Assembly (NCBI GenBank): GCA_938091715.1
Contig: CALKMT010000005.1
Span: forward strand, 1-22,036
From: an uncultured Litorivicinus sp.
Lineage (GTDB): Bacteria > Pseudomonadota > Gammaproteobacteria > Pseudomonadales > Litorivicinaceae
DNA length: 22,036 nt
Direction of reading: 5' to 3'
Part shown: positions 7,307 through 15,309 of the stretch, piece by piece
Numbering within the stretch: position 1 is the first letter of the stretch
Layout of the letters: every line of letters begins with the position of its first letter
Notes under the pieces: generated by a model
Database searches by the model: none
What the model saw: the letters and a program-made list of their open reading frames with translations, nothing else
What the model was told of the DNA's origin: nothing
Translations under genes and position numbers: made by a program

Positions 7307-7762
7307 ATGACCCAGGTTCAAATGGCCCCACGCAAACGCATCGTGTTGGTCGCTCATGACGCGCAAAAGGACACCTTGGTTCGCTGGTGCCGCCAGCACC
7401 GCAGCACCCTGGCCGAGCATGAGCTGTTCGCCACCGGCACCACGGCCCAGCGTGTATCCGCGGCGTTAGAGCAGGCCGTCCATCCCTTTTTGAGTGGCCC
7501 GATGGGCGGCGATCAACAAATTGGCGCGCAAATCGCCGAGGGATGCTTGGACATTTTGGTCTTTTTCTGGGATCCCATGAGTCAAATGCCCCACGACCCG
7601 GACATCAAGGCGCTGTTACGCATTGCTGCCGTCTGGAATATTCCGGTCGCCTGCAACGCGGCCAGCGCCGACTTCTTGATTTCCTCACCCTTGATCGCAG
7701 CGCCGTATCAGCGCGACACCCTGGACTACACCGCTTACGTTGCCAGTCGCCAACAGCCCTGA
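7307..7762 (+). CDS. mgsA: Methylglyoxal synthase
   Basis: Converts dihydroxyacetone phosphate to methylglyoxal and phosphate in the cytosol, a bypass of lower glycolysis. The protein has 151 residues, the usual length, and the catalytic set is intact in register with the E. coli enzyme: His17 in LVAHD, Asp69 in SGPMGGDQQ, Asp89 in FFWDP, and His96 and Asp99 in PHDPD. VWNIPVACN matches the conserved segment towards the end. AAGGA lies six bases before the ATG; the AraC gene ends nine bases upstream, so the two are very likely co-transcribed. It is not a fused MGS-like domain of CarB or PurH: the protein is free-standing with the full active site. Its presence between a regulator and dimethylglycine catabolism genes is unusual, and no obvious metabolic link is visible. 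Confidence 0.94.
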   Translation: MTQVQMAPRKRIVLVAHDAQKDTLVRWCRQHRSTLAEHELFATGTTAQRVSAALEQAVHPFLSGPMGGDQQIGAQIAEGCLDILVFFWDPMSQMPHDPDIKALLRIAAVWNIPVACNAASADFLISSPLIAAPYQRDTLDYTAYVASRQQP

Positions 7763-7780
7763 TCCTCGGGGCGTTTTTTT
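7756..7780 (+). terminator. Possible weak intrinsic terminator after mgsA
   Basis: GCCC (7756-7759) can pair with GGGC (7769-7772) around a 9-base loop, followed directly by G and seven T residues (7774-7780). The stem overlaps the mgsA stop codon. The T-tract is good but the stem is only four pairs, so termination may be partial. It would separate the regulator-mgsA unit from the dgc module. Confidence 0.45.
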
Positions 7781-7880
7781 GTCTGCACGACATCCCGTTC
7801 CCTGATCGCCCATCTAGGCTTTAGCTGCCCGGCGAGGTTGTGCCAATCTGCACGGCATAACAAAAAGTGGGCATTGTCTG
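7781..7880 (+). promoter_or_regulatory. Leader region of the dgc module (promoter expected, not resolved)
   Basis: About 100 bases between the T-tract and the dgcA start. It holds a small dyad GTGC-N6-GCAC (7840-7853) and an A-rich segment CATAACAAAAAG (7856-7867). No clear -35/-10 pair and no correctly spaced sigma-54 site (GG-N10-GC) was found. There is also no strong Shine-Dalgarno before the ATG at 7881. A promoter is expected here from operon logic only. Confidence 0.3.
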
Positions 7881-9938
7881 ATGAAGTACGAACACCTCTT
7901 TAAGCCGCTGCAACTGAACCAGTTGACGATCCGTAACCGGATTATGAGTACGGCCCACGCCGAGGTTTACGCTGAAAACAACCTAACGACCGAGCGCTAC
8001 GTCCGTTACTACGAGGAAAAGGCCAAGGGCGGTTTGGGCTTGGCGATCTGTGGTGGCTCATCCCCGGTGTCCCGAGATCAACCGCAACAGTGGTGGTCGG
8101 CGGTCGACATCACCGACGATCGTTGCATCGAGCACTTTGGCAACCTAGCCGAGGCGGTCCATCGCCATGGCGCGCACATCATGATCCAAGCCACGCACAT
8201 GGGCCGACGTAACGCCTATTGGGGCGGCGATTGGCCGCACCTGGTCAGCCCCAGTGGGATCCGTGAGCCGGTGCACCGCGGCACCGCCAAAATTATCGAG
8301 CCGCACGAAATCCAGCGCATCATTGATGACTTTGGCAAGGCCGCCATTCGGGTCAAGCAATCCGGGCTGGACGGCATGGAAATCAGCTGCGCCCACCAAC
8401 ACCTGGTGGATCAGTTCTGGTCGCCGCGCACCAATAAGCGCACCGATGAATGGGGCGGGTCGCTGGAAAATCGCATGCGCTTTGGTATCGAGGTGTTTCG
8501 CTCAATTCGTGAAGCGGTGGGCCGTGATTTTGCGGTCGGCATGCGCATGTGTGGCGAGGAGTTCCACCATGACGGGCTGTCCCACGAGGACTTCAAAGAG
8601 ATTGCCCAGGCGATGTGCGAAACCGGGTTGATCGATTTTATTTCGGTGGTCGGATCCGGCGCCGACACCCACAACACCCTGGCCAACTGCATGCCCCCCA
8701 TGGCGCTGCCGCCCGAACCCTTTATCGACCTGGCGGCGGGCATCAAGTCCGTGTCCAGCGTGCCGGTCATGCACGCCCAGGGCATTCGCGACCCGATGCA
8801 GGCCGAGCGCGCCCTGGCCGAGGGGATGGTCGACCTGGTAGGCATGACCCGGGGCATGATCGCCGACCCGCACATGGTCAATAAAATTCGCGAGGGCAAG
8901 GAAACCCAGATTCGTCAGTGCGTTGGGGCTAACTATTGCATTGACCGACAATACCTTGGCCAGGACGTACTGTGCGTGCAAAACGCCGCTACCTCTCGCG
9001 AGCGCTTTATGCCGCACCAGATTCAACGCACCGACGGGCCGCTGCGCAAAGTGGTGGTGGTCGGGGCGGGACCGGCGGGCTGTGAGGCGGCCCGAGTCAG
9101 TGCGGAACGCGGCCACCAGGTGGTCTTGTTCGAGCGATCAGACGCGGTTGGGGGGCAAATCAACCTGGCTGCCCAGGCGCCGCAACGGGACCAGATGGCC
9201 GGCATCGTGCGCTGGTTCGACATGGAGCTTAAACGCCTCGGCGTCGAGGTTCGCTTGAATACCGACGCGGATGCCCAGGCGATTCGCGCCGAGAATCCGG
9301 ACATTGTGGTGTTGGCCACCGGTGGCCGGCCCGGCATCGAAGAGGATCCCGCCTGGGGCGGCCAGTCTGGCTTGGCGGTGTCCAGTTGGGACGTGCTGTC
9401 CGGTCAAGTGCCGGTCCAGGATAACGTGCTGGTATACGACGTCATGGGCCAGCATGCCGGCACGGGTACCGCGGATTACTGCTCGAACAAAGGCGCCCGG
9501 GTCGAAATTGTGACCCCCGAACCCAAAGTGGCTGACGACACTGGCGGAACTACGTTTCCGATTTTTTACCGTCGTATCTACGGCCAGGGCATCCTGATGA
9601 CGCCGAACTTTTGGCTGCAACGGGCGTACCAGGAGGACGACAAGGTCATTGCTGTGTTGATGAACGAGTACACCGAAGAGCTAGAAGAGCGCGAGGTGGA
9701 TCAGCTGATCATCGAGAACGGCATCATTCCCAACGATGGCCTTTACTGGCAGTTGCGCGAGGAGTCGGCCAACGGCGGCATCACCGAGATGAACGAGTTG
9801 TATGACCATCAGCCCCAGCCGATTTTGGCGGGTATTCCGGCTGGGCAGTTTGCTCTGTTCCGGGTCGGCGACTGTATCTCGATGCACAACATCCACGGCG
9901 CGATCTATGACGCGCTGCGTATCGCCAAGGACTTCTGA
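7881..9938 (+). CDS. dgcA: Dimethylglycine demethylase flavoprotein subunit DgcA
   Basis: 685 residues of the trimethylamine dehydrogenase / old yellow enzyme-fused family, closely matching the Pseudomonas dimethylglycine catabolism protein DgcA (STAHAEVYA, YYEEKAKGG, HMGRR, NKRTDEWGG, CVGANYCIDRQY). It would oxidatively demethylate dimethylglycine to sarcosine. Residues 1-340 form the FMN-binding TIM barrel. A cluster-binding loop spans 347-365, and a nucleotide-binding domain with VVGAGPAG (393-400) follows. The cysteine that attaches FMN covalently in trimethylamine dehydrogenase is Ala27 here, so FMN should be non-covalent. Of the four cysteines binding 4Fe-4S in that enzyme, three align (347, 353, 365) and the fourth is Ala350. 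Start chosen by family alignment despite a weak ribosome site. First gene of dgcA-dgcB-etf. Confidence 0.93.
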   Translation: MKYEHLFKPLQLNQLTIRNRIMSTAHAEVYAENNLTTERYVRYYEEKAKGGLGLAICGGSSPVSRDQPQQWWSAVDITDDRCIEHFGNLAEAVHRHGAHIMIQATHMGRRNAYWGGDWPHLVSPSGIREPVHRGTAKIIEPHEIQRIIDDFGKAAIRVKQSGLDGMEISCAHQHLVDQFWSPRTNKRTDEWGGSLENRMRFGIEVFRSIREAVGRDFAVGMRMCGEEFHHDGLSHEDFKEIAQAMCETGLIDFISVVGSGADTHNTLANCMPPMALPPEPFIDLAAGIKSVSSVPVMHAQGIRDPMQAERALAEGMVDLVGMTRGMIADPHMVNKIREGKETQIRQCVGANYCIDRQYLGQDVLCVQNAATSRERFMPHQIQRTDGPLRKVVVVGAGPAGCEAARVSAERGHQVVLFERSDAVGGQINLAAQAPQRDQMAGIVRWFDMELKRLGVEVRLNTDADAQAIRAENPDIVVLATGGRPGIEEDPAWGGQSGLAVSSWDVLSGQVPVQDNVLVYDVMGQHAGTGTADYCSNKGARVEIVTPEPKVADDTGGTTFPIFYRRIYGQGILMTPNFWLQRAYQEDDKVIAVLMNEYTEELEEREVDQLIIENGIIPNDGLYWQLREESANGGITEMNELYDHQPQPILAGIPAGQFALFRVGDCISMHNIHGAIYDALRIAKDF

Positions 9939-9940
9939 GC

Positions 9941-11815
9941 ATGTCGTCGCTGATTGTTGCCCTGTTGGCGATTGCCGTCGCCGGGTTCGCGGCCGGGGTT
10001 TATCGCCGTCTGGCCTTGTGGCGTCAGGGTCGAGCGGTTGATCTGCCCCTGTCGCTGCTGTTGCAGGTGCCCAAGCGCTATCTGGTGGATTTGCACCATA
10101 TCGTGGCCCGGGACCGCTACATCGCCAACACCCACGTGGCGGCCGCCGGCGGGGTCGTCGGATCCTTTGTGTTGCTGGTCCTGGTGTATGTGTTGGGGTT
10201 CAAGAACGCCTTCACCTACGGGGTGTTGTGGGGCTTGTTGGTGCTGGGATTACTGGGGGCCTTCTTTGTATTCAAACGCCGTCAATCGCCGCCTGATCGA
10301 CTGTCCCGGGGACACTGGGCCATGGTGCCCTACAGCCTGTTTGCCTTTGGGCTCGGTTTTTTAGGACTGACGATTGCCGAGGCCAATGCCAGTCAGGGGA
10401 CGCTGGCCCTGGTGGCCACGGTCTTGGCCATTGTGGGTGTGCGCGAGATCGCTGGGGGTGCGCTGTTGTCTCGGCCGCTGAAACACTTGCTGTCGGGCAG
10501 TGTGCACCTGGCTTTTCATCCCCGTCAGGCACGTTTTGATCAGGTCGGTGCGCTGTCCACGGACCTGCGGCCGATGGATCCCGAGGCCGAACAGTACGGC
10601 GTCGGCAAGGTCTCGGATTTTGAATGGAATCGGCTGCTTAGCTTTGACGCCTGTGTCGAGTGCGGCAAGTGCCAGGAGGCCTGCCCGGCCTATGCCGCGG
10701 GCCAGCCGCTGAACCCGAAAAAGCTAATCCAGGATTTGGTCGCCGGTATGGAAGGGCGCTCGGATCAGGCCTATGCCGGTGCAGGGCACCCGGGTATGCC
10801 CGTCGGCACCCACCAGCCCGGCAGCGACGGGGCGTTGTTTCCCTCGTTATTAGAGGAACAAACTCTGTACGCCTGCACGACCTGCCGGGCCTGCGTGCAA
10901 GCCTGCCCGATGATGATCGAGCACGTCGATGCGATCGTCGATATGCGCCGCTTTGTGGCACTTGAACAGGGCGGTGTGCCCAGTAACGCTCAGGCGGTAC
11001 TGCAAACGCTGCGCAACACCGACACCGTCGGTGGCTACGATTTGGCCGAACGGGCTAACTGGTCTGTGGATTTGCAGTTGCCCATTGCCCAGCCCGGCCA
11101 GCACGTCGAGGTGCTGTTTTGGTCCGGCGAGTCGGCCTACGAGTTGCGCAACCAAAAGACCCTGCGCCTGGTGGCCCAGTTGTTGAAAAAAGCCGGCGTC
11201 AACGCGGCGGTCATCGGCGAACAGGAACTGGACACCGGCGATGTGGCCCGCCGTCTGGGGGATGAATTACTGTTTCAGAACCTGGCCGAGCGCAATATTA
11301 ATTACCTAAACACCCTAAGTTTTGATCGGATTCTGACCATCGACCCCCACGTGCTTCAGGCGCTGGGCCAGGAGTACCGGGCCTTTGGTGCGGACTTTGA
11401 AGTGCTGCATCACACCCAGTTGTTGGATCAGTTGGTGCACAGCGGGGACTTAGACCTCTCCCGCGCCCTACAGCGCGGCACCGTGACTTATCACGATCCG
11501 TGCTACCTGGGCCGCTACAACGGCGAGACCGAGGCGCCCCGTCGTCTGCTGGACGCGCTGAATCTGCAGGTTGCTGAAATGGAGCGTTCGGGCATGAACA
11601 GCCGCTGTTGTGGGTGGGGCGGCGGGGCTGCGTTCAGTGACGTGCCCGGCGAGCACCGGGTGCCAGATTTGCGCATGCAGGAAATCCACGCCGTGCAGGC
11701 TAAAACCGTGGCGGTCGCCTGCCCGAACTGCATGACCATGCTCGAGGGGGTGGTCCAGGATCAGACCGAGGTGGTGGATATTGTTGAGTTGGTCGCCGAG
11801 GCCGCGGGAGTTTGA
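9941..11815 (+). CDS. dgcB: Membrane-anchored iron-sulfur oxidoreductase DgcB
   Basis: 624 residues, starting two bases after dgcA with AAGGA nine bases upstream. The N-terminal third is membrane-embedded, with hydrophobic segments at about 1-20, 67-86, 93-112, 131-146 and 153-170. Two 4Fe-4S motifs follow: Cys238, 241, 244, 248 and Cys312, 315, 318, 322, both CxxCxxCxxxC(P). The C-terminal part has CCG-type repeats seen in heterodisulfide-reductase-like proteins: HDPCYLGRY near 516, CCGWGGG near 555, ACPNC near 592. The arrangement matches Pseudomonas DgcB, required with DgcA for dimethylglycine use. It probably carries electrons from DgcA and the adjacent ETF pair to the quinone pool at the cytoplasmic membrane; the exact route is inferred. 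Confidence 0.92.
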   Translation: MSSLIVALLAIAVAGFAAGVYRRLALWRQGRAVDLPLSLLLQVPKRYLVDLHHIVARDRYIANTHVAAAGGVVGSFVLLVLVYVLGFKNAFTYGVLWGLLVLGLLGAFFVFKRRQSPPDRLSRGHWAMVPYSLFAFGLGFLGLTIAEANASQGTLALVATVLAIVGVREIAGGALLSRPLKHLLSGSVHLAFHPRQARFDQVGALSTDLRPMDPEAEQYGVGKVSDFEWNRLLSFDACVECGKCQEACPAYAAGQPLNPKKLIQDLVAGMEGRSDQAYAGAGHPGMPVGTHQPGSDGALFPSLLEEQTLYACTTCRACVQACPMMIEHVDAIVDMRRFVALEQGGVPSNAQAVLQTLRNTDTVGGYDLAERANWSVDLQLPIAQPGQHVEVLFWSGESAYELRNQKTLRLVAQLLKKAGVNAAVIGEQELDTGDVARRLGDELLFQNLAERNINYLNTLSFDRILTIDPHVLQALGQEYRAFGADFEVLHHTQLLDQLVHSGDLDLSRALQRGTVTYHDPCYLGRYNGETEAPRRLLDALNLQVAEMERSGMNSRCCGWGGGAAFSDVPGEHRVPDLRMQEIHAVQAKTVAVACPNCMTMLEGVVQDQTEVVDIVELVAEAAGV

Positions 11816-11816
11816 G

Positions 11817-12911
11817 ATGAGCATTCGCCGAGTCAATCGATTCACCCAGGAGCGGGGCTTTGTGACCGCTGAGGGCATCAAGCGCGTGGCCCGGGCCCGG
11901 GACGTCACCGGCCTGGATCAGGCCCCAGCCGCGGCGGCCAAGGCCAAGCCCGTGCGCCACAGCGAAAACGCCGAGCGCAACCTGTTGGTGGTCCTGCATT
12001 GCAAAGCAGGCGAGCTGTCGACCCTGGATCGGGAAGCCATTTATGTAGCCCGGGCGTTGTCCGAGATGGGCTCGCAGGCCCAGGTCCATACCCTGGTGTT
12101 CGGTGCGCCCAACCCAAATTTGGACTGGGCCGAGTTTGGCGTCGATCAACTGCATGTCCTGGCCGACGAGCGCTTTGAACACTATGTGCCCGAGGCCAAG
12201 GTCCAGGCCCTGGTTCACTTGCACGGCCAACTAGAGCCCGAGCGAGTCGTATTCGTCGAAAGTGAACTGGGCGACTCGGATCTGGCGCGACGCTTTGCCA
12301 TCGCCCAGGGCCTCAGTTTTGGCGGCGATCTGTACGAGGTGACGGATCACAGTGTGCGGCGCTTAAGCGGCAACGGACGCTATCAGGCCAGCGGGCCCTT
12401 GCCCCAAGTCCTGGCCGTGCAGTCCGGCACCACCGGCGACCTGGATCTGGAATTTGTCACCGCCCCCAACACGGTCGCTGTGCAGGGCGTGGACGCACCG
12501 GTCGCACCCGAAGAATCGTTGTTCAGCCTACCCTCGGGGGACATTCCCCTGGTCGAGGCGGATTTTGTTATTTCGGCCGGCAATGGGGTGGCCAACATGG
12601 ACACCTTCCACCGACTGGCTCAACTGTTGGATGCCACCGTGGCGGGCAGCCGCGTGGTGGTCGATGACGGCAAGTTGCCCCGCGAGCGACAGGTTGGTGC
12701 GACCGGGCAAATCGTCAAAGCCAGTGTGTATCTGGCGATCGGCATTTCCGGCGCGGTTCAGCACCTGCAAGGCATCAAGGACTGCAACACCGTGATCGCG
12801 GTCAACAGCGACGAGTCCTGCGACATGATCAAACGGGCCGATGTATCGGTGATTGCCGACGCTGAAGAATGGATGCAGGCCATGATCTCGGCCCTGGAGG
12901 GCACGCCATGA
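11817..12911 (+). CDS. etfA: Electron transfer flavoprotein alpha subunit, dgc-associated
   Basis: 364 residues from the ATG at 11817, one base after the dgcB stop, with GGGAG six bases upstream. The C-terminal FAD domain is clear: VISAGNG (251-257), AGSRVVVDDG (276-285), QVGATGQIVKASVYLAIGIS (292-311) and GAVQHLQGIKD (312-322), all corresponding to canonical EtfA motifs. The first 50 or so residues form an extension (RGFVTAEGIKRVARAR) also present in ETF alpha proteins encoded beside dgcB in Pseudomonas, and absent from housekeeping EtfA. It forms a heterodimer with the product of the next gene, which it overlaps by four bases. A dedicated carrier for dimethylglycine-derived electrons is the best reading. 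Confidence 0.9.
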   Translation: MSIRRVNRFTQERGFVTAEGIKRVARARDVTGLDQAPAAAAKAKPVRHSENAERNLLVVLHCKAGELSTLDREAIYVARALSEMGSQAQVHTLVFGAPNPNLDWAEFGVDQLHVLADERFEHYVPEAKVQALVHLHGQLEPERVVFVESELGDSDLARRFAIAQGLSFGGDLYEVTDHSVRRLSGNGRYQASGPLPQVLAVQSGTTGDLDLEFVTAPNTVAVQGVDAPVAPEESLFSLPSGDIPLVEADFVISAGNGVANMDTFHRLAQLLDATVAGSRVVVDDGKLPRERQVGATGQIVKASVYLAIGISGAVQHLQGIKDCNTVIAVNSDESCDMIKRADVSVIADAEEWMQAMISALEGTP

Positions 12912-13657
12912 ACCTGACCGTATTGATCAGCCTAGGCCGTCACCCCAAGTCGGGCCGCCTGATGCTGTCCCCCAATGATGCCCGAGCCCTGGCGGTGGCC
13001 CGCCGGTTGTCAGACAGCCCGCGCCTTGTGCATGTTGGCGAGGCCTCGCAGCAGCAAACCCTGCGCCAATATCTGGGCCTGGGCTTTGCGGCCATTGATT
13101 TGATCGAAGCGGTGCCGGGTCAGGACATTTGCGGTGTGTTGATCGAGGACTTGCGTCGTAATCCCTGCGATTTATTGTTAACCGGCGAGCGCGCCCAGGG
13201 CCAGGACGATACCGGGCTGGTGCCCTATATTCTGGCGGATCGCTTGCAACGGCCGTTACTTGACCGTGTGTTGTCGATTGACGCCCAGGGCCAGGCGACT
13301 CAGTTCCTGCCCAAGGGTCAGCGTCGCGTCATGGCCTTGCCGGCGCAGTGCATCGCCACGGTCTCTGAAAACGCACCGTTGGAGCTCGAATACGTCGCCC
13401 GCCGGGCCCGTCAGGGCGTGATCAACGTTCTTCCCGGCAACACCGGCGACTGTGCTCAGGTCTATCACGGCTGGCAGCAAGAGCCCAAGCAACCCGGCCG
13501 CACGCGCCTGAGCATTCAATCCACCGCCAGCGGCTGGGATCGATTTGCCAAACGCATGAACACCACCGGCGGTGGTGGCCAGGTGCTCAAGGGCTCCCCG
13601 GATCAAGGCGCCGCCCAGGTCCTTAGCCTGTTGCGCGACAAAAAGCTGGTCCCCTAA
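12908..13657 (+). CDS. etfB: Electron transfer flavoprotein beta subunit, dgc-associated
   Basis: 249 residues from the ATG at 12908, with GGAGG seven bases upstream and an ATGA overlap with etfA. The alpha/beta domain runs from MNLTVLISLGRHP. The segment LLLTGERAQGQDDTGLVPY (89-107) corresponds to the AMP-binding loop of EtfB proteins (typically GKQAIDxDxxQTG), but is changed, which is common in cluster-specific ETFs. The C-terminal third is rich in charged and glycine residues. Together with etfA it would shuttle electrons from DgcA to DgcB. Last gene before the hairpin at 13675-13707. Confidence 0.85.
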   Translation: MNLTVLISLGRHPKSGRLMLSPNDARALAVARRLSDSPRLVHVGEASQQQTLRQYLGLGFAAIDLIEAVPGQDICGVLIEDLRRNPCDLLLTGERAQGQDDTGLVPYILADRLQRPLLDRVLSIDAQGQATQFLPKGQRRVMALPAQCIATVSENAPLELEYVARRARQGVINVLPGNTGDCAQVYHGWQQEPKQPGRTRLSIQSTASGWDRFAKRMNTTGGGGQVLKGSPDQGAAQVLSLLRDKKLVP

Positions 13658-13674
13658 TTGTCGTGATTGAGAAG

Positions 13675-13707
13675 GGCTGGGGCGTCTTGGCAAAAGACGC
13701 CTCAGTC
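13675..13707 (+). other. Strong stem-loop between the etf pair and the second sox operon
   Basis: A 14-bp stem with two G-T pairs: bases 13675-13688 pair with 13694-13707 around the loop GGCAA (13689-13693). The inner eight pairs (GGCGTCTT / AAGACGCC) are perfect. No T-tract follows, so a simple intrinsic terminator is unlikely. It could attenuate transcription, mark a processing or stability boundary, or be part of a factor-assisted terminator. The rest of the gap to 13755 contains only the GGAG ribosome site at 13745-13748; no confident promoter is seen. Confidence 0.55.
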
Positions 13708-13755
13708 GCCTCTGCATACTCTTACGACCATTGAATTTACCTTCGGAGCTCTTTC

Positions 13756-15009
13756 ATGCAGCGATATTCCGGTTTTGGCCTGGTCAAGCACGCGCTGGAT
13801 CACCACGAGAATTGGCAGCGGATCTGGCGCAACCCCAAGCCCAAAGATCACTACGACGTGATCATTGTCGGCGGCGGTGGGCACGGTCTGGCGACCGCTT
13901 ATTACCTGGCCAAGGAACACGGCATTACCAACGTTGCGGTCATCGAAAAGGGCTTTTTAGGCGGCGGTAACACCGGGCGCAACACCACCATTGTGCGTTC
14001 GAACTACCTATGGGACGAGGCGGCTCATTTGTACGAGCACGCTATGAAGCTGTGGGAAGGTTTGTCGCAGGATTTGAACTACAACGTGATGTTCAGCCAG
14101 CGCGGCGTCTTGAACCTGGGCCACAACCTGCAGGACATGCGCGATATCCAGCGCCGAGTTAACGCCAACCGCTTGAACGGTATCGATTCCGAGGTCTTGG
14201 ACACCCAGGGCGTGCAGGAAATCGTGCCACACATGGATTGCTCGCCTAATACCCGTTATCCGGTACTGGGTGCCAGCTGGCAGCCCCGCGCAGGCGTAGC
14301 CCGTCATGACGCGGTGGCCTGGGGATTCGCCCGGGCCGCGGATGCCATGGGCGTGGATCTGATCCAGCAAACCGAGGTGGTCGATCTGATCGTCGAGGAC
14401 GGCGGAATCGTCGGCGTGGAAACCAAGCAGCACGGAACGATTAAGGCCGGCAAGGTCGGCTGTGTGGTGGCCGGCAACTCCGGCGTATTGGCCAAGATGG
14501 GCGGATTTAGACTGCCCTTGGAGTCGCATCCCCTGCAGGCCCTGGTCTCCGAGCCGATCAAGCCGATCTTGGACACCGTGGTCATGTCCAATGCGGTGCA
14601 CGGATACGTCAGCCAGTCTGACAAGGGCGATCTGGTTATCGGTGCCGGCATTGACGGCTACAACGGCTATGGCCAGCGCGGCTCCTATCCAACGATCGAG
14701 CACACCCTGCAGGCCATTGTCGAGCTGTTCCCGATCTTTAGCCGGGTGCGCATGAACCGTCAGTGGGGCGGAATCGTGGACACCTGCCCTGATGCTTGCC
14801 CGATTCTGTCCAAGACGCCGGTCGAGAACTTGTTCTTCAACTGCGGTTGGGGCACCGGCGGCTTCAAGGCCACACCGGGCTCGGGTCACGTATTTGCTGC
14901 CAGCCTAGCCAAGGGTGAAATGCACCCCTTGGCCGCTCCCTTTTCAATTGATCGGTTCCATACCGGTGCTCTGGTTGACGAGCACGGTGCGGCCGGCGTC
15001 GCGCACTAA
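13756..15009 (+). CDS. soxB: Sarcosine oxidase beta subunit
   Basis: 417 residues, canonical SoxB, with GGAG seven bases before the ATG. It catalyses oxidation of sarcosine; the beta subunit holds FAD and covalent FMN. The FAD motif VGGGGHGLATAYYLA lies at about 38-52; EKGFLGGGNTGRNTTIVRSN follows. His184 in ARHDAVAWG aligns with the histidine carrying FMN in known heterotetrameric sarcosine oxidases. Further family signatures are LPLESHPLQALVSE, GAGIDGYNGYGQRG and NCGWGTGGFKATPGSGH, and the end DEHGAAGVAH is typical. It heads soxBDAG and continues into purU and the serine dehydratase, as in known sarcosine operons. Confidence 0.96.
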   Translation: MQRYSGFGLVKHALDHHENWQRIWRNPKPKDHYDVIIVGGGGHGLATAYYLAKEHGITNVAVIEKGFLGGGNTGRNTTIVRSNYLWDEAAHLYEHAMKLWEGLSQDLNYNVMFSQRGVLNLGHNLQDMRDIQRRVNANRLNGIDSEVLDTQGVQEIVPHMDCSPNTRYPVLGASWQPRAGVARHDAVAWGFARAADAMGVDLIQQTEVVDLIVEDGGIVGVETKQHGTIKAGKVGCVVAGNSGVLAKMGGFRLPLESHPLQALVSEPIKPILDTVVMSNAVHGYVSQSDKGDLVIGAGIDGYNGYGQRGSYPTIEHTLQAIVELFPIFSRVRMNRQWGGIVDTCPDACPILSKTPVENLFFNCGWGTGGFKATPGSGHVFAASLAKGEMHPLAAPFSIDRFHTGALVDEHGAAGVAH

Positions 15010-15021
15010 GGACATTTTACT

Positions 15022-15309
15022 ATGCTGCATATTTATTGCCCCTACTGCGAAGAACACCGCGAGGAAGAAGAATTCCACGCCAAGGGCGAGGCGCACATTG
15101 CCCGCCCCGCGGATCCGGATAACACCACGGACACCGAGTGGGGGGACTATCTGTACTTCCGCAAAAACCCCCGAGGCCTGCACCACGAGATGTGGGTACA
15201 CGCCCTGGGTTGCCGCAAGTTTTTCAACGTCACCCGTCACACCGTGACCTACGAGATCCTGGAAACCTACAAGATGGGTGAGCAGCCCACACAGGGAGCG
15301 GACGCATGA
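15022..15309 (+). CDS. soxD: Sarcosine oxidase delta subunit (zinc-binding)
   Basis: 95 residues. AAGGA ends nine bases before the ATG, and the gene overlaps soxA by four bases (ATGA). It carries the complete zinc set of the family: Cys6 and Cys9 in IYCPYC, then His60 and Cys64 in VHALGC. The middle part (FRKNPRGLHHEMW) and VTRHTVTYEILETY are typical SoxD. It is a small structural subunit that packs against alpha. It is the intact counterpart of the zinc-poor protein at 2549-2830. Confidence 0.95.
   Translation: MLHIYCPYCEEHREEEEFHAKGEAHIARPADPDNTTDTEWGDYLYFRKNPRGLHHEMWVHALGCRKFFNVTRHTVTYEILETYKMGEQPTQGADA

Noticed and set aside
6341..7420. 359-residue open frame antisense to the AraC gene and mgsA
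   Set aside because: The plus-strand genes have recognisable domains and ribosome sites across the whole stretch. The antisense translation has no motif and spans two genes, as a shadow frame would.
7836..7851. Possible sigma-54 promoter before dgcA
   Set aside because: The GG and GC pairs are 12 bases apart instead of the required 10, and the flanking consensus is poor.
14008..14889. 293-residue minus-strand frame inside the second soxB
   Set aside because: Shadow of canonical SoxB; no family resemblance.
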